The notes under the pieces are model-generated. The model searched no databases and was not told the DNA's origin. It saw only the letters and a list, made by a program, of their open reading frames with translations. The translations under genes were made by a program, and so were the position numbers. DNA of 64,000 bases. Source: Polycladomyces abyssicola. GTDB taxonomy: Bacteria > Bacillota > Bacilli > Thermoactinomycetales > JIR-001. Each line of letters begins with the position of its first letter. The first letter of the stretch is position 1. This document shows, piece by piece, positions 45,610-56,358 of the stretch. The DNA lies in contig NZ_AP024601.1 in assembly GCF_018326425.1 (NCBI RefSeq), forward strand, positions 856,001-920,000. Reading direction: 5' to 3'.

Positions 45610-46440
45610 ATGGCGAAACAGATTGCAGATACGACAGTGTTGGCTAACGGCGTGAAATTCCCATGGCTCGGCTTGGGCGTTTGGAAAGCGAAAGAAGGAA
45701 ACGAAGTGGAAAATGCGGTAAAAGTGGCGATCCAAACCGGCTATCGCAGTGTGGACACGGCGGCGGTTTACCAAAACGAAGAGGGTGTTGGCAAAGCGAT
45801 CAAGGAATGCGGCGTACCGCGCGAGGAATTATTTATCACGACCAAAGTGTGGAATGCCGACCAAGGGTATGAGTCCACCTTGAAGGCATTTGAAACCAGC
45901 CGCAAAAAATTGGGGCTGGAATATGTGGACTTGTACTTGGTGCACTGGCCGGTGAAAGGAAAATACAAAGAAACGTGGAAAGCGCTTGAGAAGCTGTATA
46001 AAGAGGGATGGGTGCGGGCAATCGGTGTGAGCAACTTCCAAGTGCACCATCTCAAAGATGTGATAGAAGACTGTGAAGTGAAACCGATGGTGAACCAAGT
46101 GGAGTTTCACCCTTACTTGACGCAAAAGGAACTTCTCGCCTTCTGCAAAGAGCAATACATTCAGCTTGAAGCTTGGAGCCCGCTCATGCAAGGGGAAGTG
46201 GTCAACGTTACGGAGATTCAGGAACTGGCAAAAAAATACGGCAAAACGCCTGCGCAAATCGTGTTGCGTTGGGACCTCCAGCATGGTGTGGTCACCATTC
46301 CAAAATCCGTGAAAGAACATCGCATCAAAGAAAATGCGGATATCTTTGATTTTGAACTGACGGCTGAAGACATGGCGAAATTGGATGCGTTGAACAAAAA
46401 CCACCGTTTTGGCCCCGATCCTGACAACTTTGATTTCTGA
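45610..46440 (+). CDS. Aldo/keto reductase, YtbE/YvgN type
   Basis: NADPH-dependent carbonyl reductase of 276 residues. The catalytic tetrad is visible in VDTAAVYQNE (Asp, Tyr), TTKVWN (Lys) and LVHWP (His); VTIPKSVKEHRI binds the cofactor phosphate. It may detoxify glyoxal-like aldehydes. GGGGGG precedes the ATG. In Bacillus subtilis ytbE lies near gapB, whereas here the relative is elsewhere, as a single gene. Confidence 0.9.
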   Translation: MAKQIADTTVLANGVKFPWLGLGVWKAKEGNEVENAVKVAIQTGYRSVDTAAVYQNEEGVGKAIKECGVPREELFITTKVWNADQGYESTLKAFETSRKKLGLEYVDLYLVHWPVKGKYKETWKALEKLYKEGWVRAIGVSNFQVHHLKDVIEDCEVKPMVNQVEFHPYLTQKELLAFCKEQYIQLEAWSPLMQGEVVNVTEIQELAKKYGKTPAQIVLRWDLQHGVVTIPKSVKEHRIKENADIFDFELTAEDMAKLDALNKNHRFGPDPDNFDF

Positions 46441-46514
46441 CGCAAAAATTTGAGTCAAAAACAGGGTGAAGGTAAAAAAGAGTTGCGGTACTTCAGAACC
46501 TTTCAAATACAAGT

Positions 46515-46546
46515 AAGCTACCCTTGATCTACTTTGGGTAGCTTTT
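46515..46546 (+). terminator. Terminator of the aldo/keto reductase gene
   Basis: AAGCTACCC and GGGTAGCTT around TTGATCTACTTT-type loop, followed by TTTC. Confidence 0.8.
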
Positions 46547-46580
46547 CCTATTTATTGCCATGATTATGACAAAGTCTGTT

Positions 46581-46655
46581 GGCTCCGATTTCCCGTTTGA
46601 AACTTCGCACTCGACGGGGATTTAGACCCGCTCAAAAAATCGAGAGTGTTCAACC
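46581..46655 (+). repeat. Dispersed intergenic repeat, family A copy 2
   Basis: Resembles 8724-8798 in the same orientation (GGCTCCGATTTCCCGT, TCGACGGGG, CCCGCTC, GTGTTCAACC). It lies between the aldo/keto reductase gene and sdpI. The rest of this gap, 46656-46765, holds no recognised feature. Confidence 0.55.
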
Positions 46656-46765
46656 CCTTTTTCATCAATTTTCAGATGATCCCAATCATTTCCCGCCGGC
46701 AGATTTCGTGCTGGCACGAAAAGGGGGGAATCGCGGAATCCGGTTGGCACAAAATACCGATGGAC

Positions 46766-47434
46766 TCACCGATGGCGTCTACGATAGACGACCAACGAAT
46801 AGACGCCCGGAATCACCGCCGTAAGACCGATTCCCACCACCAAGACCCCCACCGCCAACCAACCGGGTAGAAAAGCGGCGACAAGCATCAAGACGCCCGC
46901 AACCACCCACAGAGGAGCGGCCAAGCGGTGGGTGCGTCGCCACACCTCTTCGTCCGCCAGTGTCCAAGGGGTTCTGATCCCGAAGAAATAGTTGAACCGG
47001 ATCTGACCCAGGAAATTTCCGATTACCATCCAGATCAGACCGACCATCAGCAAAACGGCCATCTGCATATGGATGTGGTATCCCAGGTTGAAGGCTAGTA
47101 CCAAGCCGAACATCACGGCCAGAAACGTGGTGATCGTCAAGCGGAAGATCTCGTAAAAACGGCGAAATTTGTTGTAGTTCTCCCGTTTCGGGTCCAGGAC
47201 GGGCAAATATTTGATTAACAGGGGAATGGCCAACAACAGCAAGGCTTGACTGATCAGAAAGGTGCTTTTGGGCTGGTATCCATCGGGTTGACCCGAGATC
47301 CCGAAATGAACCGCCATCTTGGGCGGCAATTGCGGATATACCATCCACGTAATCAGAAGCGGGAGAATGGCAACCGCCATCACCACCCAGTCGATCCCAC
47401 ACCAACGATGATCATTTCGGAACATGCTCATCAT
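46766..47434 (-). CDS. SdpI-family membrane protein
   Basis: A 222-residue membrane protein with a DUF1648 start (LPPKMAVHFGISGQPDGYQ) and the SdpI end NYFFGIRTPWTLADEEVW. In Bacillus subtilis SdpI gives immunity to the SdpC toxin and recruits SdpR. The start overlaps the stop of the ArsR gene upstream. No sdpABC toxin genes are in the window. Confidence 0.87.
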   Translation of the reverse strand: MMSMFRNDHRWCGIDWVVMAVAILPLLITWMVYPQLPPKMAVHFGISGQPDGYQPKSTFLISQALLLLAIPLLIKYLPVLDPKRENYNKFRRFYEIFRLTITTFLAVMFGLVLAFNLGYHIHMQMAVLLMVGLIWMVIGNFLGQIRFNYFFGIRTPWTLADEEVWRRTHRLAAPLWVVAGVLMLVAAFLPGWLAVGVLVVGIGLTAVIPGVYSLVVYRRRHR

Positions 47435-47712
47435 TCCTTTGAATTGGGGGTGTCGCTGATTTCCATCAGCCAGCGCAAAACCTCTTGGACGACGGTCGTG
47501 TTGAGTGAGTAGACGATATACTGACCTTGGCGTTCGCTCATTACCAGACGGGCTTGTTTCAGCAGGTTGAGGTGATGGGAGATGCTGGGTTTGGTCATGT
47601 TGAAATGCTCGGCGATTTCCCCGGCGGTCAAATCTCCCTTCCGCAAGAGACGGAGAATTTGCCGGCGAGTGGGATCAGCCAATGCTTTAAACGTTTCGTT
47701 CAGGGAAATCAC
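47431..47712 (-). CDS. SdpR-like ArsR-family repressor
   Basis: A 93-residue winged-helix protein: FKALADPTRRQILRLLRKG, MTKPSISHHLNLLKQARLV. GTG 47712 gives the family length; CTG 47701-47703 is another possibility and is closer to the core. It forms a two-gene operon with sdpI, translationally coupled. A palindromic operator lies just upstream, fitting autorepression. Confidence 0.87.
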   Translation of the reverse strand: MISLNETFKALADPTRRQILRLLRKGDLTAGEIAEHFNMTKPSISHHLNLLKQARLVMSERQGQYIVYSLNTTVVQEVLRWLMEISDTPNSKE

Positions 47713-47723
47713 CTCTACGATAA

Positions 47724-47749
47724 TTAGATAAATATCTAAATATAGTATA
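47724..47749 (-). promoter_or_regulatory. -10 and palindromic operator of sdpRI
   Basis: On the minus strand TATACT (47749-47744) is followed by TTAGATA and TATCTAA arms (47739-47724), so the repressor site covers the start region. The -35 is not clear. Confidence 0.55.
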
Positions 47750-47865
47750 CGGTGTTTCGTGTATTTTGTCACGAATCCAAAAAATCAAATACCCCTGTGG
47801 ACAGATTGCGGATTTTGTACTAAGATTGTCAACAATATTTCTATTATTGAAAAGGGGGCGAACTA

Positions 47866-49536
47866 ATGCGAAGCGACAAAATCAAAAAGGGATTCGACCG
47901 GGCGCCGCACAGGAGTTTGCTCAAGGCGACGGGATTGAAGGATGAGGACTTTGACAAACCGTTTATCGGAATTTGCAACTCATTTGTGGAAATCATCCCG
48001 GGGCACAAACATCTGGACAAATTTGCCCGCGTGGTGAAGGAAGCTGTTTGGGAAGCGGGCGGTGTACCCTTTGAATTCAACGTGATCGGTGTGGACGATG
48101 GGATCGCAATGGGTCACATCGGCATGCGTTACTCCCTGCCCAGCCGGGAGCTGATCGCGGATTCCCTGGAGACCGTGGCCAACGCGCACTGGTTTGACGG
48201 GCTGATCTGTATCCCCAACTGTGACAAAATTACACCGGGAATGATGATGGGGGCGATGCGGGTCAACATCCCGACGATCTTCATCAGCGGCGGACCGATG
48301 GCTGCGGGGCGGCTGCCGGACGGACGTACCGTCGACCTGGCTTCCGTCTTTGAGGGAGTGGGGGCCTATAAAGCTGGGCGCATCGATGATCAAGGGTTGA
48401 AATTGCTGGAAGATCACGGTTGTCCGAGTTGCGGTTCGTGTTCTGGGATGTTTACCGCCAACTCGATGAACTGTCTGGCTGAAGCACTCGGGATCGCCTT
48501 GCCGGGTAACGGCAGCATCTTGGCGGCTACGCCGGAGCGGGAAGAGCTGGCCAGACGCGCGGCACGGCAGATTATCAAGCTGATCGAGGCGGATTTGAAG
48601 CCGCGCGACATCGTGACACTCGAATCGCTTGACAACGCGTTTGCGCTGGATATGGCGATGGGCGGTTCCACCAACACGGTTCTGCACACATTGGCCATCG
48701 CGCATGAAGCGGGCGTGGAATATCCTTTGTCCCGGTTGAACGAATTGTCTAAACGGGTGCCCAATCTGTGCAAGGTGAGCCCGGCCGGACAATGGCACAT
48801 GGAGGATATCGATCGTGCCGGGGGAATTTCGGCGATTTTGAAAGAGCTGAGCAAAATCGACGGCTTGCTCCACCTCGACCGTCCCACGGTCACCTTGAAA
48901 ACGCTGGGTGAAAATATCGCGGATGCCGAAATTCGGGATGAAGAAGTGATCCGGCCGCTGGAAAAAGCATACAGCAAGACAGGCGGATTGGCCATCCTGT
49001 ATGGCAACTTGGCACTGAACGGAGCGGTGATCAAAACGGGTGCGGTTGATCCCTCGATTCAGAAGTTCCGCGGTCCGGCCGTCGTGTTTGAGTCACAGGA
49101 AGAAGCGTTGGCCGGGATTATGCTCGGCAAGGTGAAATCCGGCGATGTGGTCGTGATCCGCTACGAAGGTCCCAAAGGCGGCCCCGGCATGCCGGAGATG
49201 CTGGCACCCACATCGGCAATTGCAGGCATGGGACTGGGCAAGGAAGTGGCGTTGATCACGGACGGACGTTTTTCCGGTGCGACGCGGGGTATCAGTATCG
49301 GTCATATTTCGCCAGAGGCGGCGGAAGGCGGTGTGATTGCCGTAGTGGAGCCGGGTGATATGATCGAGATCGACCTGCCCAACCGGCGCATCCATCTGGA
49401 TGTTCCTGACGAAGTGATCCAAGAGCGTCTTGCCAAATGGCAGGAACCGGAGCCCAAAGTGAAAGGCGGTTATTTGCGGCGTTACGCGCGCTTGGTCACT
49501 TCTGCGAGCACCGGAGCCGTGTTGCGGGAAATCTGA
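47866..49536 (+). CDS. ilvD: Dihydroxy-acid dehydratase
   Basis: Iron-sulfur enzyme making 2-keto acids for isoleucine and valine; 556 residues. Cluster Cys positions lie in [15 protein letters not shown] and [11 protein letters not shown], and [10 protein letters not shown] is typical. GGGGGCG precedes the ATG. It is transcribed separately from the ilvB operon, since a strong promoter and leader lie between them. Confidence 0.96.
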   Translation: MRSDKIKKGFDRAPHRSLLKATGLKDEDFDKPFIGICNSFVEIIPGHKHLDKFARVVKEAVWEAGGVPFEFNVIGVDDGIAMGHIGMRYSLPSRELIADSLETVANAHWFDGLICIPNCDKITPGMMMGAMRVNIPTIFISGGPMAAGRLPDGRTVDLASVFEGVGAYKAGRIDDQGLKLLEDHGCPSCGSCSGMFTANSMNCLAEALGIALPGNGSILAATPEREELARRAARQIIKLIEADLKPRDIVTLESLDNAFALDMAMGGSTNTVLHTLAIAHEAGVEYPLSRLNELSKRVPNLCKVSPAGQWHMEDIDRAGGISAILKELSKIDGLLHLDRPTVTLKTLGENIADAEIRDEEVIRPLEKAYSKTGGLAILYGNLALNGAVIKTGAVDPSIQKFRGPAVVFESQEEALAGIMLGKVKSGDVVVIRYEGPKGGPGMPEMLAPTSAIAGMGLGKEVALITDGRFSGATRGISIGHISPEAAEGGVIAVVEPGDMIEIDLPNRRIHLDVPDEVIQERLAKWQEPEPKVKGGYLRRYARLVTSASTGAVLREI

Positions 49537-49640
49537 TTTGATTAATTGTCACAAAAAGTTTGAAATTATGCATTTACCTCACCTCAAGCTGATGGAATCG
49601 CTTTCGCAAAATTTTTAGACAAAAAGAGTGAGTTAACCGG

Positions 49641-49670
49641 TTGACATCCGCAAACTGAGGTGACTATAAT
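49641..49670 (+). promoter_or_regulatory. Promoter of the ilvB-N-C-leuA-B operon
   Basis: Perfect TTGACA (49641-49646) and TATAAT (49665-49670), 18-base spacer. The untranslated leader is about 580 bases. Confidence 0.85.
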
Positions 49671-49717
49671 AACACCTAAATAATCAAAATGGTTCAGTAA
49701 ATCGGACAACGAGCAGT

Positions 49718-49906
49718 TCTGGTTGGGAGGGTGTCTAGGGTTCCGCCCGCGAGGGGACTGTGACCGAGCGACACCAGCACTCGCCCGACGGCGGGTGTAC
49801 ACCGTGAGGATAAAAGCCTCTGCGGCAGGTTCTGACCAGACTCGATACCTGTGTGCATTTTTGGCTGGGGATCGAGTCGTTCACCTGTTGGAAGAGGCTT
49901 GTTTTT
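49718..49906 (+). ncRNA. ykkC-superfamily riboswitch, probably ppGpp type (2a), with terminator
   Basis: TCTGGT (49718) and ACCAGA (49835) close the aptamer. Inside, GTGTCTAGGGTTCCG, GGACTGTGACCGAG and ACACCGTGAGGATAAAAGCC match the ykkC core. Upstream of ilv genes, subtype 2a (ppGpp) is expected rather than guanidine or PRPP. AAGCCTCT in the core (49814-49821) can pair with AGAGGCTT (49893-49900) followed by GTTTTT, giving a terminator that the folded aptamer would block. Confidence 0.8.
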
Positions 49907-49914
49907 ATTGACTA

Positions 49915-50240
49915 AAAAAACTGATGAGTTGAAAGGCTGTGAAAAGGACGGGAGCCGGATGCCGTGTCACAGAAAGTCCCGGGTTGATGAGACGGGATCA
50001 CGCGCCGGTTGTCCCTCTCACCTTGGAGCCGACCATCGAAACGGGATGCCCACGATGCATCCCCGAGTAGGTGTTCTCCGGTTGTCGCCGTTATCGACGC
50101 GGTGCGCTCGCAGAAAGCGCACCGGTGGAGGCCGTTCGCCGCGAGGCGGCGGTGAAGTTGGGTGGTACCGCGAACCTTTCGCCCCAATATAGACGACAGG
50201 TGTGTTCGCTGTTGTCAACGGGTGAAAGGTTTTCATTTTT
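49915..50240 (+). ncRNA. Leucine-type T-box leader
   Basis: Second element of the leader. The T-box sequence GTTGGGTGGTACCGCG lies at 50157-50172; the terminator uses AACCTTTCGCCC (50173-50184) and GGGTGAAAGGTT (50220-50231) with TTTTTT following. A likely specifier CTC (50017-50019, Leu) precedes A, and GAGTAGG stands before the antiterminator stem. Uncharged tRNA-Leu should switch it on, as in the Bacillus subtilis ilv-leu leader. Confidence 0.88.
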
Positions 50241-50258
50241 TCAAAGGGGGTTTCAAAA

Positions 50259-51992
50259 TTGGCCACTACGGCAACGATGACGACGGATCAGAAGCATACG
50301 TCGGCAGATGGTGAGCTGACCGGTTCCGAGATTTTGCTCCGCTGTCTGATTGAAGAGAAAGTGGAATTCATTTTCGGTTATCCAGGTGGAGCGGTGCTTC
50401 CGATTTACGATTCGCTGTATTACGGAAGCATCAAACATATTTTGTACCGCCACGAACAAGGGGCGATACACGCCGCAGACGGATACGCGCGGGCGACGGG
50501 CAAACCGGGAGTGGTGATTGCCACGTCCGGACCGGGGGCGACCAACTTGGTGACGGGGATTGCCACTGCGCAGATGGATTCGATCCCGTTAGTGTGTATC
50601 ACCGGCAACGTCCCGCAAAATCTGATCGGTACGGATGCGTTCCAGGAAGCGGACATCACGGGCATTACCATGCCAATCACCAAGCACAGTTATCTGGTGC
50701 AGGATGTCAGAGACCTGCCGAGGGTGGTGAAAGAAGCGTTTCATATCGCCTCCACCGGACGGCCAGGGCCGGTGCTGATCGACATCCCCAAGGATGTCTC
50801 CAATGCCAAGGCGCCGTTTTCTTATCCGGAAACAGTATTCATTCGTGGGTATCAGCCTACGACGAATCCGCATCCGCTGCAGATCGAGAAATTGCATCAG
50901 GCAATCGCCGAGTCGAAACGACCGCTGATTTTGGCTGGCGGAGGAGTGGTCACCTCCGGTGCCGATCAGGAATTGATCGCGTTCGCGGAGCGGGCAAAAA
51001 TTCCGGTGACGACAACATTGATGGGGATTGGTGGCTTCCCGGGCACGCATCCGTTGTGGTTGGGGATGCCGGGGATGCACGGAACGGTGGCGGCCAACCG
51101 TGCATTGCTGGAATGTGATTTGCTGATCGGTATCGGAGCCCGGTTCGATGACCGGGTGACCATGGGGCGGATTGACAAATTCGCCACGAGTGCCAAGATC
51201 GTTCACATCGATATCGACCCCGCAGAAATCGGCAAAAACGTCGACACTTACATCCCGATCGTCGGTGATGTGAAGCGGGTGTTGGAAGTAGCACTGCAGG
51301 ACCTGCCGGTCAGTCAGTCCGAAGCTTGGTTGCAAAATCTGAAAGATTTGAAACAGCAGTACCCACTCACCTTCAAACAAAGTGACAACACGCTGAAACC
51401 GCAATGGGTGATCCAACACCTGTATGAAACAACGGGTGGAGATGCGATCGTCACCACCGACGTGGGTCAGCATCAGATGTGGGTGGCGCAATATTTCCAC
51501 TTCTCCCGACCGCGTTCGTTCATCAGCTCCGGCGGACTGGGTACGATGGGCTTCGGGTTCCCCGCCGCGATCGGCGCGCAGTTGGCGTACCCCGACCGAA
51601 CGGTGATCTCCGTGACGGGAGACGGCGGCTTCCAGATGACCGCCCAGGAGCTGGCTGTGGTGGCACTGGCCAACATTCCCGTCAAAGTGGCGATCATCAA
51701 CAACCAATGCTTGGGCATGGTCCGGCAATGGCAGGAAGTGTTTTATCAACGCCGCTACAGTGAAGTGGACTTGTCCGGCAGCCCGGATTTCGTCAAGCTG
51801 GCGGAAGCCTACGGTGTCAAAGGTATGCGGGCATGTACGCAGGAGGAAGCACGTCAGGCTTGGCGGGAGGCTCTGGATCATCCCGGCCCGGTCGTGATCG
51901 ACTTCCAGGTGGACCCGGAGGAAAATGTCTATCCGATGGTGGCGCCGGGAGCAGGGCTGGATGAGATGATGCTGGGGGATGAGAAACCATGA
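50259..51992 (+). CDS. ilvB: Acetolactate synthase large subunit
   Basis: ThDP-dependent first common enzyme of valine, leucine and isoleucine synthesis; 577 residues. [16 protein letters not shown] carries the catalytic Glu, and [12 protein letters not shown] to AIINN is the ThDP site. The start is TTG 50259, eight bases after AAAGGGGG. The stop overlaps ilvN by four bases. Confidence 0.96.
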   Translation: MATTATMTTDQKHTSADGELTGSEILLRCLIEEKVEFIFGYPGGAVLPIYDSLYYGSIKHILYRHEQGAIHAADGYARATGKPGVVIATSGPGATNLVTGIATAQMDSIPLVCITGNVPQNLIGTDAFQEADITGITMPITKHSYLVQDVRDLPRVVKEAFHIASTGRPGPVLIDIPKDVSNAKAPFSYPETVFIRGYQPTTNPHPLQIEKLHQAIAESKRPLILAGGGVVTSGADQELIAFAERAKIPVTTTLMGIGGFPGTHPLWLGMPGMHGTVAANRALLECDLLIGIGARFDDRVTMGRIDKFATSAKIVHIDIDPAEIGKNVDTYIPIVGDVKRVLEVALQDLPVSQSEAWLQNLKDLKQQYPLTFKQSDNTLKPQWVIQHLYETTGGDAIVTTDVGQHQMWVAQYFHFSRPRSFISSGGLGTMGFGFPAAIGAQLAYPDRTVISVTGDGGFQMTAQELAVVALANIPVKVAIINNQCLGMVRQWQEVFYQRRYSEVDLSGSPDFVKLAEAYGVKGMRACTQEEARQAWREALDHPGPVVIDFQVDPEENVYPMVAPGAGLDEMMLGDEKP

Positions 51993-52495
51993 GACACATC
52001 ATTTCGATTTTGGTCAACAACCAGCCCCGTGTGCTGGCACGGGTGGCCAGCCTCTTCGGCAGACGCAATTTCAACATCGAAAGCATCAGCGTCGGTGAGT
52101 CCGAAGAACCCGGTCTGTCGCGGATCGTCATTGTGACTCACGGAGACGCCCGAACGATGGAACAGGTTTCCAAACATTTGCACAAATTGATCGACGTGAT
52201 CAAGGTGCAGGATTTAAGCATCCAACAGTCAGTGGCCCGGGAGCTGCTGCTGGTCAAGGTGGGGGCCACTGCTTCCAATCGGGCGGAGATCCAGGGGATC
52301 ATCGAACCGTTCCGGGCGTCGGTCGTCGATGTCGGTATCAACAGTCTGATGATCCAGGCAACCGGTGATCGCGAAAAACTGGATGCACTCATCGAACTGC
52401 TGCGCCCGTACGGCATCAAGGAACTGGCCCGCACGGGGATCACCGCCCTGCCGCGCAGCATGCAGATCCAACCCAAAGCGCATATGCATGCGTGA
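51989..52495 (+). CDS. ilvN: Acetolactate synthase small (regulatory) subunit
   Basis: Valine-feedback subunit of 168 residues: N-terminal ACT domain ([19 protein letters not shown]) and a C-terminal regulatory domain (about 85-160). Its ATG overlaps the ilvB stop (ATGA), fitting a fixed subunit ratio. Confidence 0.95.
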   Translation: MRHIISILVNNQPRVLARVASLFGRRNFNIESISVGESEEPGLSRIVIVTHGDARTMEQVSKHLHKLIDVIKVQDLSIQQSVARELLLVKVGATASNRAEIQGIIEPFRASVVDVGINSLMIQATGDREKLDALIELLRPYGIKELARTGITALPRSMQIQPKAHMHA

Positions 52496-52553
52496 TGAGT
52501 TTGTCAAAGCGGATTCGCTCTCATCACATACATTTTACGAGGAGGAATTCAAC

Positions 52554-53567
52554 ATGGTGAAAATGTACTATGACCAAGATGCACAACTGGACGTATTGAA
52601 AGGGAAAACCGTAGCAGTGATCGGGTATGGCAGCCAAGGTCACGCACAAGCGCAAAATCTTCGGGACAGTGGCGTTCACGTTATCATCGGCCTTCGTCCG
52701 GGCCGCTCTTGGGAACAGGCGGAACAGGACGGCTTCGAAGTATTTGAGGTAGACGAAGCCGTTCGTCGCGCGGACGTCGTGCAGCTTCTGCTGCCGGACG
52801 AAGTGCAGGCCAAGGTGTATCAAGAACAGGTGGCACCTCATTTGAAATCGGGATCGGCCCTGTTTTTCTCCCACGGTTTCAACATCCATTTTGGTCAGAT
52901 CCAGCCGGCAAGCGATGTGGACGTGGTGTTGATTGCACCAAAGGGGCCGGGTCACCTGGTGCGTCGCGTCTATGTAGAAGGCTTCGGCGTCCCGGCATTG
53001 ATCGCGGTGCATCAGAACGCCAGCGGGCAGGCCAAGGAATTGGGATTGGCTTATGCCAAAGGCATCGGTGCCACCCGGGCCGGCGTGATCGAAACTACTT
53101 TCAAAGAGGAAACGGAAACGGACTTGTTCGGCGAGCAAGCCGTGTTGTGCGGCGGTGTGAGCGAGTTGGTCAAAGCCGGTTTTGAAACGCTGGTGGAAGC
53201 GGGCTATCAGCCGGAAATCGCCTATTTCGAGTGTTTGCACGAATTGAAATTGATCGTCGACTTGATGTATGAGGGCGGTTTGGCCAACATGCGGTATTCA
53301 GTCAGCGACACCGCTGAGTACGGTGACTATTCCAGCGGCAAACGCGTTGTGGGAGAAGCATCGCGTCAAGCGATGAAGGAAGTGTTGAAGGAAATCCAGG
53401 ACGGCACCTTTGCCCGCAACTGGATCGACGAAAACCGGCAAGGGCGCCCCAACTTTCAACGGTTACGGGAAGAGGAGAGAAACCATCAACTGGAACGGGT
53501 GGGAGCGGAATTGCGCCGCATGATGGCTTGGCTGGACGGTAAGAAAAAAGAACCGGTACAGTCCTGA
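52554..53567 (+). CDS. ilvC: Ketol-acid reductoisomerase, class I
   Basis: Converts acetolactate to dihydroxyisovalerate; 337 residues. Nucleotide motif [14 protein letters not shown], phosphate loop RPGRSW suggesting NADPH, and metal-binding [12 protein letters not shown] and [17 protein letters not shown] 52554 follows GAGGAGG; the earlier open frame overlaps ilvN. Confidence 0.96.
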   Translation: MVKMYYDQDAQLDVLKGKTVAVIGYGSQGHAQAQNLRDSGVHVIIGLRPGRSWEQAEQDGFEVFEVDEAVRRADVVQLLLPDEVQAKVYQEQVAPHLKSGSALFFSHGFNIHFGQIQPASDVDVVLIAPKGPGHLVRRVYVEGFGVPALIAVHQNASGQAKELGLAYAKGIGATRAGVIETTFKEETETDLFGEQAVLCGGVSELVKAGFETLVEAGYQPEIAYFECLHELKLIVDLMYEGGLANMRYSVSDTAEYGDYSSGKRVVGEASRQAMKEVLKEIQDGTFARNWIDENRQGRPNFQRLREEERNHQLERVGAELRRMMAWLDGKKKEPVQS

Positions 53568-53584
53568 CGAAAAGGGGGATGACC

Positions 53585-55138
53585 ATGCGAACGGTTCAGA
53601 TCTTTGACACCACTTTGAGGGACGGCGAACAATCGCCCGGCGTCAATCTGAGCACGGAGGAAAAGGTAGAAATCGCCCTGCAGCTGGAACGATTGGGTGT
53701 GAACGTCATCGAGGCGGGTTTCGCCGCCTCTTCCCCCGGTGATCAGTCGGCTGTCCGCGAGGTGGCACGAGTGGTGACCGATGCCTCCGTGGCCAGCTTG
53801 TCACGTGCGGTGCCACAGGATATCGACGCGGCGTGGGAGGCGTTGAAAGAAGCGAAGCAGCCCGCCATTCACATCTTTCTCGCCACCTCGCCCATTCATC
53901 GGGAATACAAGCTGAGAAAAACCAAGGAGCAGGTATTGGAGCAGGCGGCAGAGGCGGTGCGGTATGCCAAACGGTTTTTCCCCGTAGTGGAGTTTTCTCC
54001 GGAAGACGCGGGGCGCACGGAGATCGACTTTCTCTGCGAGGTGGCGGACGTCGTCATCCGAGCCGGTGCGGACGTGCTCAACATCCCGGATACGGTGGGG
54101 TACCTGACGCCGGATGAATACGCCAACATCTTTGTGCAATTGCGTGAACGGGTACCGGGGATCGACCGGGTGAAGCTGAGTGCACACTGTCACGATGATC
54201 TCGGATTGGCGGTGGCCAACAGTTTGGCTGCGATCCGGGCCGGAGTGGATCAAGTGGAGGGAGCCATCAACGGGATCGGAGAACGCGCAGGCAACGCGGC
54301 ACTGGAAGAAGTGGTGATGGCGTTGTACACACGCCAATCCTATTATCAAGTCGCCACTACCATTCGACCTGCTGAAATTGCACGGACCAGCAGGCTGGTC
54401 AGCAAACTGACGGGGATGCCGGTGCCGGCCAACAAGGCGATCGTCGGTGCCAACGCCTTTGCCCACGAATCGGGCATCCATCAGGACGGTATGTTGAAAC
54501 ACCAAGAAACATACGAGATCATCCGGCCGGAGACTGTCGGCTTTTCTCAGACCAAGCTGGTTTTGGGCAAACACTCGGGTCGGCACGCATTTCGGGAACG
54601 GTTGGAAACTTTGGGTTATACGTTGTCCGAAGAGCGGATCAATGCCTTGTTTGCCCGTTTCAAGGAATTGGCAGATCGCAAAAAGTCGCTCACCGATGAG
54701 GACTTGATCGCACTGGCGGAGGAAAAGCACGGCGAGGTTGCGGAGTTTTTCGAATTGGAATCGATCCAGCTCTCCTACGGCAATCATGCATTACCAACGG
54801 CATCGCTTCGTCTGAGAAACCGGCAAACGGGAGATGAAGTGGAAGAAGCGGCATGCGGCAACGGCTCGATCGACGCCATCTTCAAAGCGATCGATCGGGC
54901 GACGGGAGAACAAGTGGAATTGCTCGACTACAAAGTGGCTTCCAACACGCAGGGTACGGATGCACTGGGTGAGGGGTACGTCCAGCTGCGTCAAGGTGAG
55001 TTGACCGTGCAGGGTCGGGGAGTAAGTACCGACGTGCTGGAAGCGAGCGCACGGGCGTATATCGATGCGATCAATCGCCTGCTGACTCGAAAGCAGTCGA
55101 AAAACCAGGATGCTACGTTGAATGTGGTATTGGGATGA
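53585..55138 (+). CDS. leuA: 2-isopropylmalate synthase
   Basis: First committed step of leucine synthesis; 517 residues. [19 protein letters not shown] opens the TIM barrel, [15 protein letters not shown] binds the metal, and a C-terminal allosteric domain (about 390-517) should give leucine feedback. ATG 53585 is preferred over ATG 53579, which touches the GGGGG ribosome site. Confidence 0.95.
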   Translation: MRTVQIFDTTLRDGEQSPGVNLSTEEKVEIALQLERLGVNVIEAGFAASSPGDQSAVREVARVVTDASVASLSRAVPQDIDAAWEALKEAKQPAIHIFLATSPIHREYKLRKTKEQVLEQAAEAVRYAKRFFPVVEFSPEDAGRTEIDFLCEVADVVIRAGADVLNIPDTVGYLTPDEYANIFVQLRERVPGIDRVKLSAHCHDDLGLAVANSLAAIRAGVDQVEGAINGIGERAGNAALEEVVMALYTRQSYYQVATTIRPAEIARTSRLVSKLTGMPVPANKAIVGANAFAHESGIHQDGMLKHQETYEIIRPETVGFSQTKLVLGKHSGRHAFRERLETLGYTLSEERINALFARFKELADRKKSLTDEDLIALAEEKHGEVAEFFELESIQLSYGNHALPTASLRLRNRQTGDEVEEAACGNGSIDAIFKAIDRATGEQVELLDYKVASNTQGTDALGEGYVQLRQGELTVQGRGVSTDVLEASARAYIDAINRLLTRKQSKNQDATLNVVLG

Positions 55139-55162
55139 AGGCCAACGGAGGGAGAGAAGCAT

Positions 55163-56281
55163 ATGGGAACGGTGAAAAAAATCGCAGTGCTTCCCGGTGA
55201 CGGCATCGGGCCGGAAATCATGGAGGAAGCGCTGAAAGTATTGCGAAAGGTGGAAGACCTGTTCGGCCATTCGTTTCAGTTTACGTTCGGGATGGCGGGA
55301 GGCGGGGCGGTTGACCGCGTCGGGAACCCGCTTCCCGAAGAGACGCTTTCGCTCTGTAAACAATCGGATGCCGTGTTACTGGCGGCGGTCGGCGGTCCAA
55401 AATGGGACAACAACCCGCCGGAGTTGCGACCCGAGCAGGCATTGTTGGGATTGCGCAAATCGCTGAACCTGTACGCCAATCTGCGGCCGGCCGTCCTGTT
55501 TGAAGGATTGGAAAATGCCTCCACCCTCAAACCAGAAGTGGTGAAGGGTGTCGATCTGCTTGTGGTGCGCGAGCTGACCGGTGGCATCTACTTCGGTGAA
55601 AAGAAACGGGAGCGGTTGGAAGACGGCCAACAGGCGACGGATACACTGGTGTACCACGAGCGCGAAGTGGAGCGGATCGTGCGGCGGGCTTTTGAAATTG
55701 CGCGGGGTCGTCGGAAAAAGCTGACCTCAGTAGACAAGGCCAACATTTTGGAAAGCTCCCGCCTGTGGCGGTCGGTGGTGGACCGCGTGGCACGCGATTA
55801 CCCGGATGTTCAGGTGGAGCACGTACTGGTAGACAACTGCGCCATGCAGTTGATCCGTCGGCCGGCAGACTTTGACGTGATCGTCACCGAGAACATGTTC
55901 GGTGATATTTTGAGTGATGAAACCGCCATGCTGACGGGGTCCATCGGTTTGTTGCCATCAGCCAGCCTGGGGGAGGGCATGACAGGACTGTACGAACCCG
56001 TTCACGGTTCCGCGCCGGACATCGCCGGCCAAGGCGTGGCCAATCCAGCTGCCATGATCTTGTCCGCGGCGATGATGCTGCGTCATTCTTTCGGATACGA
56101 GGAAGCGGCGACAGCGGTGGAGCAGGCGGTTCGCAAGGTGCTGGCCGACGGGCATCGTACCGCCGACCTCGCCGGACCGGGTACGTTGGCGGTTGGCACG
56201 GAAGAATTCGGTGACCTCGTCGTGGAAGCGATGAACGCTTATGAACCGGACCCGAAGGTGCCGTTGGAAGTTGTGATGTAG
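55163..56281 (+). CDS. leuB: 3-isopropylmalate dehydrogenase
   Basis: NAD-dependent oxidative decarboxylase of 372 residues: [24 protein letters not shown], and [20 protein letters not shown] with the metal Asp residues. Usually followed by leuC-leuD; here a terminator follows, so isopropylmalate isomerase must be encoded elsewhere. Confidence 0.95.
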   Translation: MGTVKKIAVLPGDGIGPEIMEEALKVLRKVEDLFGHSFQFTFGMAGGGAVDRVGNPLPEETLSLCKQSDAVLLAAVGGPKWDNNPPELRPEQALLGLRKSLNLYANLRPAVLFEGLENASTLKPEVVKGVDLLVVRELTGGIYFGEKKRERLEDGQQATDTLVYHEREVERIVRRAFEIARGRRKKLTSVDKANILESSRLWRSVVDRVARDYPDVQVEHVLVDNCAMQLIRRPADFDVIVTENMFGDILSDETAMLTGSIGLLPSASLGEGMTGLYEPVHGSAPDIAGQGVANPAAMILSAAMMLRHSFGYEEAATAVEQAVRKVLADGHRTADLAGPGTLAVGTEEFGDLVVEAMNAYEPDPKVPLEVVM

Positions 56282-56330
56282 AGCAGAATAAAGGGAAACC
56301 GGCTTTGAATTGAGAATCTAAGCCTATTGA

Positions 56331-56358
56331 AAACCCAGCGGTTTAACCGCTGGGTTTG
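56331..56358 (+). terminator. Terminator of the ilv-leu operon
   Basis: AACCCAGCGGTT and AACCGCTGGGTT form an almost loopless stem, followed by TGTGTTG. Confidence 0.75.
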
